Position numbers and translations under genes: made by a program
Shown here: positions 4,195 through 6,863 of the stretch, piece after piece
Position numbering within the stretch: the first letter of the stretch is position 1
Layout: every line of letters begins with the position of its first letter
Notes under the pieces: model-generated
Database searches by the model: none
What the model saw: the letters and a program-made list of their open reading frames with translations, nothing else
What the model was told of the DNA's origin: nothing
Source: Nitrospiria bacterium
GTDB taxonomy: Bacteria; Nitrospirota; Nitrospiria; JACQBZ01
Assembly: GCA_919901335.1 (NCBI GenBank)
Contig: CAKKOZ010000067.1
Location: 1-6,863, forward strand
Direction of reading: 5' to 3'
Length of the DNA stretch: 6,863 nucleotides

Positions 4195-6863
4195 ATGTCC
4201 GCGAGGCCCTCTTTTTTTCTCATTGACGGCAACTCCTACATCTACCGGGCCTATTTTGCCATCCGCACTCTTTCGACCTCTAAGGGCTTTCCAACCAATG
4301 CGATCTATGGTTTCACGACCATGCTGTTGAAGATCGTCCGCGACCATCGACCGGACTATCTCGCCGTCGCCTTCGACCCCAAAGGACCGACCCTCCGCCA
4401 TGCGGAATACCAGGACTATAAGGCCCAGCGGCCTGAAATGCCGGACCCGTTGCGCCGGCAGATCCCTTACATCCACCGTCTGGTCGAGGCCTTTCGCATT
4501 CCGGCCCTCCTGATGGAAGGGGTTGAGGCGGACGACCTCATCGGCACGCTGGCCCGGAAGGCGGAGGAATCCGAGCTGGACGTGACGATCGTCAGCGGCG
4601 ATAAGGATATGTTCCAGCTCATCACGCCGCAGACCCGCGTGTACGACACGATGAAGGACCAGGTCTACCGGACGGATGAGGTTCGGGAACGGTTCGGGGT
4701 CGAGCCGGACCGGGTCATCGAGATCATGGGCCTGATGGGCGACGCGATCGACAACATTCCGGGCGTCCCGGGCATCGGAGAGAAAACCGCCGTCGATCTC
4801 ATCCGCCGCTTCGGCACGATTGAAAATCTCCTAAGTCATCTTGACGATCTGGATAAACCCAAGCTCCGCGAGACCCTCCGCGCGTTCGCCGAGCAGGCCC
4901 GGATGAGCCGCCGGCTCGCGATGATCCGGCGGGACTGTCCCGTTGAGCTGGACCTCGATCGGTTTCGGCGGACCGAGCCGGATGCGGATGCCATGACCCG
5001 GCTGCTGCGCGAGCTGGAGTTCGGTAGCCTGTTGAAACGGATTGAAATGCCCGCCGTCCCCGCGACGGGCCGGGTTGAAATCGCAGCGTCGGAAGAATCC
5101 CTGCGCGAGATGACGCGCGCCTTGACCCTGGAGAAAACGATCGGACTGTGCTTCTGGACCCTTCCGGACGGCATGCCCGGAACGAACCATGCCCCGGGCC
5201 GGGATCGAACCGCGATTCTTGGAATTTCGATCGCGGTTCCGGACACGGCCTACTATATCCCGATAGGTCATCACGCCCCGGGTGCGCTGCCGGGACCGGA
5301 GAGCCGGACCGTTCTTGAGCATCTCCGACCGCTGCTTCAGGATGCCTCAAAACGAAAAGTCGCTCACGACCTGAAAGCCGTTTTATTAACCTGCCGTCAG
5401 AGCGGCCTTTCGATTGAAGGGCCGATGGCCGACACCATGATCGCGTCCTATCTATTGAACCCCAACCGTCGGGACCACAGCCTGGAAACCGCGGCGCTGG
5501 ATCTTCTCGGCCTCCGGTTGCCGGAGATGTCCTCTCCTCTTACGCCTGAAATAGCCGTCGAGCCGATGGCCTCGGCGGCGGGCGAGCGCACCGCGGCCGT
5601 TCTGCAACTGGACCTATCCCTGACGCCGCTCCTTCATGAGCAGGGACTGGACCGGCTGTTCGATGAGATCGAGATGCCGCTCGTTCCGGTTCTGGCCGGG
5701 ATGGAAGAGGTCGGCATCAAACTGGATGTCGAGGCATTGAAGGGTTTTTCGGCTGAGCTGGAATCTCAACTTTCCGTCATGGTCCGGACGATCCAGGCCC
5801 TGGCCGGAACGGAGTTTAACCTCAACTCTCCGAAACAACTGGCGGACGTCCTGTTCAACAAACTCGGCTTGAAACCCATGAAGAAAACAAAGACGGGCTA
5901 CTCCACCAACGAGGAGGTGCTCCAACAACTGGCCGTGCAGCACGCGCTGCCGGCCGAGATTCTCAACTACCGCCAATTGACAAAACTCAAATCCACCTAT
6001 GTCGACGCGCTCCCTCGATTGGTGAACCCCGGGACCCACCGTCTTCACACCTCGCTGAACCAGACCATCACGGCCACCGGCCGTCTCTCCAGCAGCGAGC
6101 CGAACCTACAGAATATTCCGATCAAGGGCGAACCGGGCCGGCGCATCCGTCGGGCCTTTATCGCGGAGAAGGGATATCGCCTGCTTTCAGCCGATTACAA
6201 CCAGGTCGAGCTCCGGATCCTGGCCCATCTTTCGCAGGACGAAAATCTCCTGTCGGCCTTTCAACGGGGAGAGGATGTTCATACGACGACCGCCGTGCAT
6301 ATCTTCGGGCTGGCCCCGAACTTGATCAGCCCGGCGATGCGCCGCACCGCCAAGACGGTCAACTTCGGGATCATCTACGGGATCAGCCCCTTCGGCCTGT
6401 CCTCCACGCTGGGCGTCTCCCAGTCCGACGCCAAACAATATATCGACCGGTATCTGGACCACTATCACGGCGTCCGGCAATTTATGGAAAAGACGATCGC
6501 CGAGGCGAAGGAGCGGGGCTATGTCACCACGATCTTATCAAGGCGTCGTCCGATTCCGGAGCTGGCCGCCACCCACCCGGCCGTCCGCGGGCTGGGCGAG
6601 CGCGCCGCGATCAACACGCCGATCCAGGGCAGCGCCGCCGATCTGATCAAGCTCGCCATGATCCGGATCGCCCGGCGACTGAAGGACGAGGGACGACGGT
6701 CCCGCATGCTTCTACAGATCCATGACGAACTGATTTTCGAGGTGCCGGAAGACGAGATCGAGGAGATAACGCGGCTGGTCCGGGAGGAAATGGAAGGGGC
6801 GATGACACTCTCCGTCCCTTTGAAGGTGGACATCGGGGTCGGCGCGAACTGGAACGAGGCGCA
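4195..6863 (+). CDS. polA: DNA polymerase I (3' end cut by window edge), proofreading site degenerate
   Basis: Fills gaps and removes RNA primers during repair and lagging-strand maturation. There are 889 complete codons, ending GANWNEA; E. coli Pol I ends ENWDQAH, so about one residue plus the stop is missing. The ATG has GGAG 6 nt upstream (4185-4188). The 5'-nuclease domain (about 1-290) is intact: D11 in LIDGNSY, D61, EADD (111-114), GDKD (135-138) and the DNIPGVPGIGEKTA helix-hairpin-helix (186-199). The 3'-5' exonuclease-like domain (about 300-480) keeps its fold markers (ADTMIASYLL, 412-421) but lacks all catalytic acids. The polymerase domain has motif A SADYNQVELR (D667, E672), motif B R716-x3-K720-x3-F724-x3-Y728 and motif C HDE (843-845, D844). 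F724 matches E. coli F762. It is divergent from nth, a fellow base-excision repair gene. Confidence 0.97.
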   Translation, partial: MSARPSFFLIDGNSYIYRAYFAIRTLSTSKGFPTNAIYGFTTMLLKIVRDHRPDYLAVAFDPKGPTLRHAEYQDYKAQRPEMPDPLRRQIPYIHRLVEAFRIPALLMEGVEADDLIGTLARKAEESELDVTIVSGDKDMFQLITPQTRVYDTMKDQVYRTDEVRERFGVEPDRVIEIMGLMGDAIDNIPGVPGIGEKTAVDLIRRFGTIENLLSHLDDLDKPKLRETLRAFAEQARMSRRLAMIRRDCPVELDLDRFRRTEPDADAMTRLLRELEFGSLLKRIEMPAVPATGRVEIAASEESLREMTRALTLEKTIGLCFWTLPDGMPGTNHAPGRDRTAILGISIAVPDTAYYIPIGHHAPGALPGPESRTVLEHLRPLLQDASKRKVAHDLKAVLLTCRQSGLSIEGPMADTMIASYLLNPNRRDHSLETAALDLLGLRLPEMSSPLTPEIAVEPMASAAGERTAAVLQLDLSLTPLLHEQGLDRLFDEIEMPLVPVLAGMEEVGIKLDVEALKGFSAELESQLSVMVRTIQALAGTEFNLNSPKQLADVLFNKLGLKPMKKTKTGYSTNEEVLQQLAVQHALPAEILNYRQLTKLKSTYVDALPRLVNPGTHRLHTSLNQTITATGRLSSSEPNLQNIPIKGEPGRRIRRAFIAEKGYRLLSADYNQVELRILAHLSQDENLLSAFQRGEDVHTTTAVHIFGLAPNLISPAMRRTAKTVNFGIIYGISPFGLSSTLGVSQSDAKQYIDRYLDHYHGVRQFMEKTIAEAKERGYVTTILSRRRPIPELAATHPAVRGLGERAAINTPIQGSAADLIKLAMIRIARRLKDEGRRSRMLLQIHDELIFEVPEDEIEEITRLVREEMEGAMTLSVPLKVDIGVGANWNEA

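Noticed and set aside
4799..5350. Long overlapping minus-strand frames opposite the middle of polA
   Set aside because: Low-complexity Arg/Ser/Gly/Pro-rich translations with no motifs, opposite the continuous Pol I reading frame; typical GC-driven shadows.
1..6863. Search for CRISPR repeats, tRNA genes, transposases, phage genes, inteins or toxin-antitoxin pairs
   Set aside because: Apart from the single palindrome at 3371 and short inverted repeats, no direct repeats, tRNA-like cloverleaf signatures or mobile-element proteins were seen; both edges are ordinary housekeeping genes.

Overview
This is a compact, moderately GC-rich bacterial chromosome segment made of conserved housekeeping genes, with no mobile element, CRISPR array, tRNA or rRNA. 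The proteins (L21, IlvE, an SLT-domain lytic transglycosylase, endonuclease III, DNA polymerase I) are all bacterial. The style suggests an environmental Gram-negative lineage such as Nitrospirota, Methylomirabilota or a deltaproteobacterial-type group. That placement is a guess from family resemblance, not a measurement.

Layout: (1) 1-311, minus: rplU (ribosomal protein L21), cut by the left window edge at about its last codon. (2) 312-488: a divergent promoter region with a perfect TTGACA -35 box facing each way. (3) 489-2443, plus: a tight three-gene cluster of ilvE (branched-chain aminotransferase), an O6-alkylguanine-DNA alkyltransferase and a four-helix DUF2127 membrane protein. The first two are separated by about 20 nt, the last two overlap by 25 nt, and the cluster ends at a possible terminator near 2450. 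(4) 2444-2618: promoter and pyrimidine-rich leader for (5) 2619-3395, plus, a membrane-anchored or exported lytic transglycosylase whose last codons are a 16-bp GC-rich palindrome. (6) A hairpin spans the two stop codons of the convergent pair. (7) 3407-4063, minus: nth (endonuclease III). (8) 4064-4194: the divergent nth/polA control region, with miniature upstream ORFs on the nth side. (9) 4195-6863, plus: polA (DNA polymerase I), cut by the right edge at about its last codon.

Three of the seven genes are DNA repair genes. The alkyltransferase reverses O6-alkylguanine directly, Nth excises oxidised pyrimidines and nicks the backbone, and Pol I carries the 5'-flap nuclease and polymerase needed to finish base-excision repair. 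Pol I appears to have lost every catalytic acid of its 3'-5' proofreading site. The other genes belong to translation, branched-chain amino-acid metabolism and cell-wall turnover.

I found no clearly new multi-gene system. The points most worth a second look are the degenerate proofreading domain of Pol I, the palindrome that supplies the C-terminus of the transglycosylase, the hairpin over the convergent stop codons, and the start-stop and ATGA-coupled mini-ORFs in front of nth and the transglycosylase gene.
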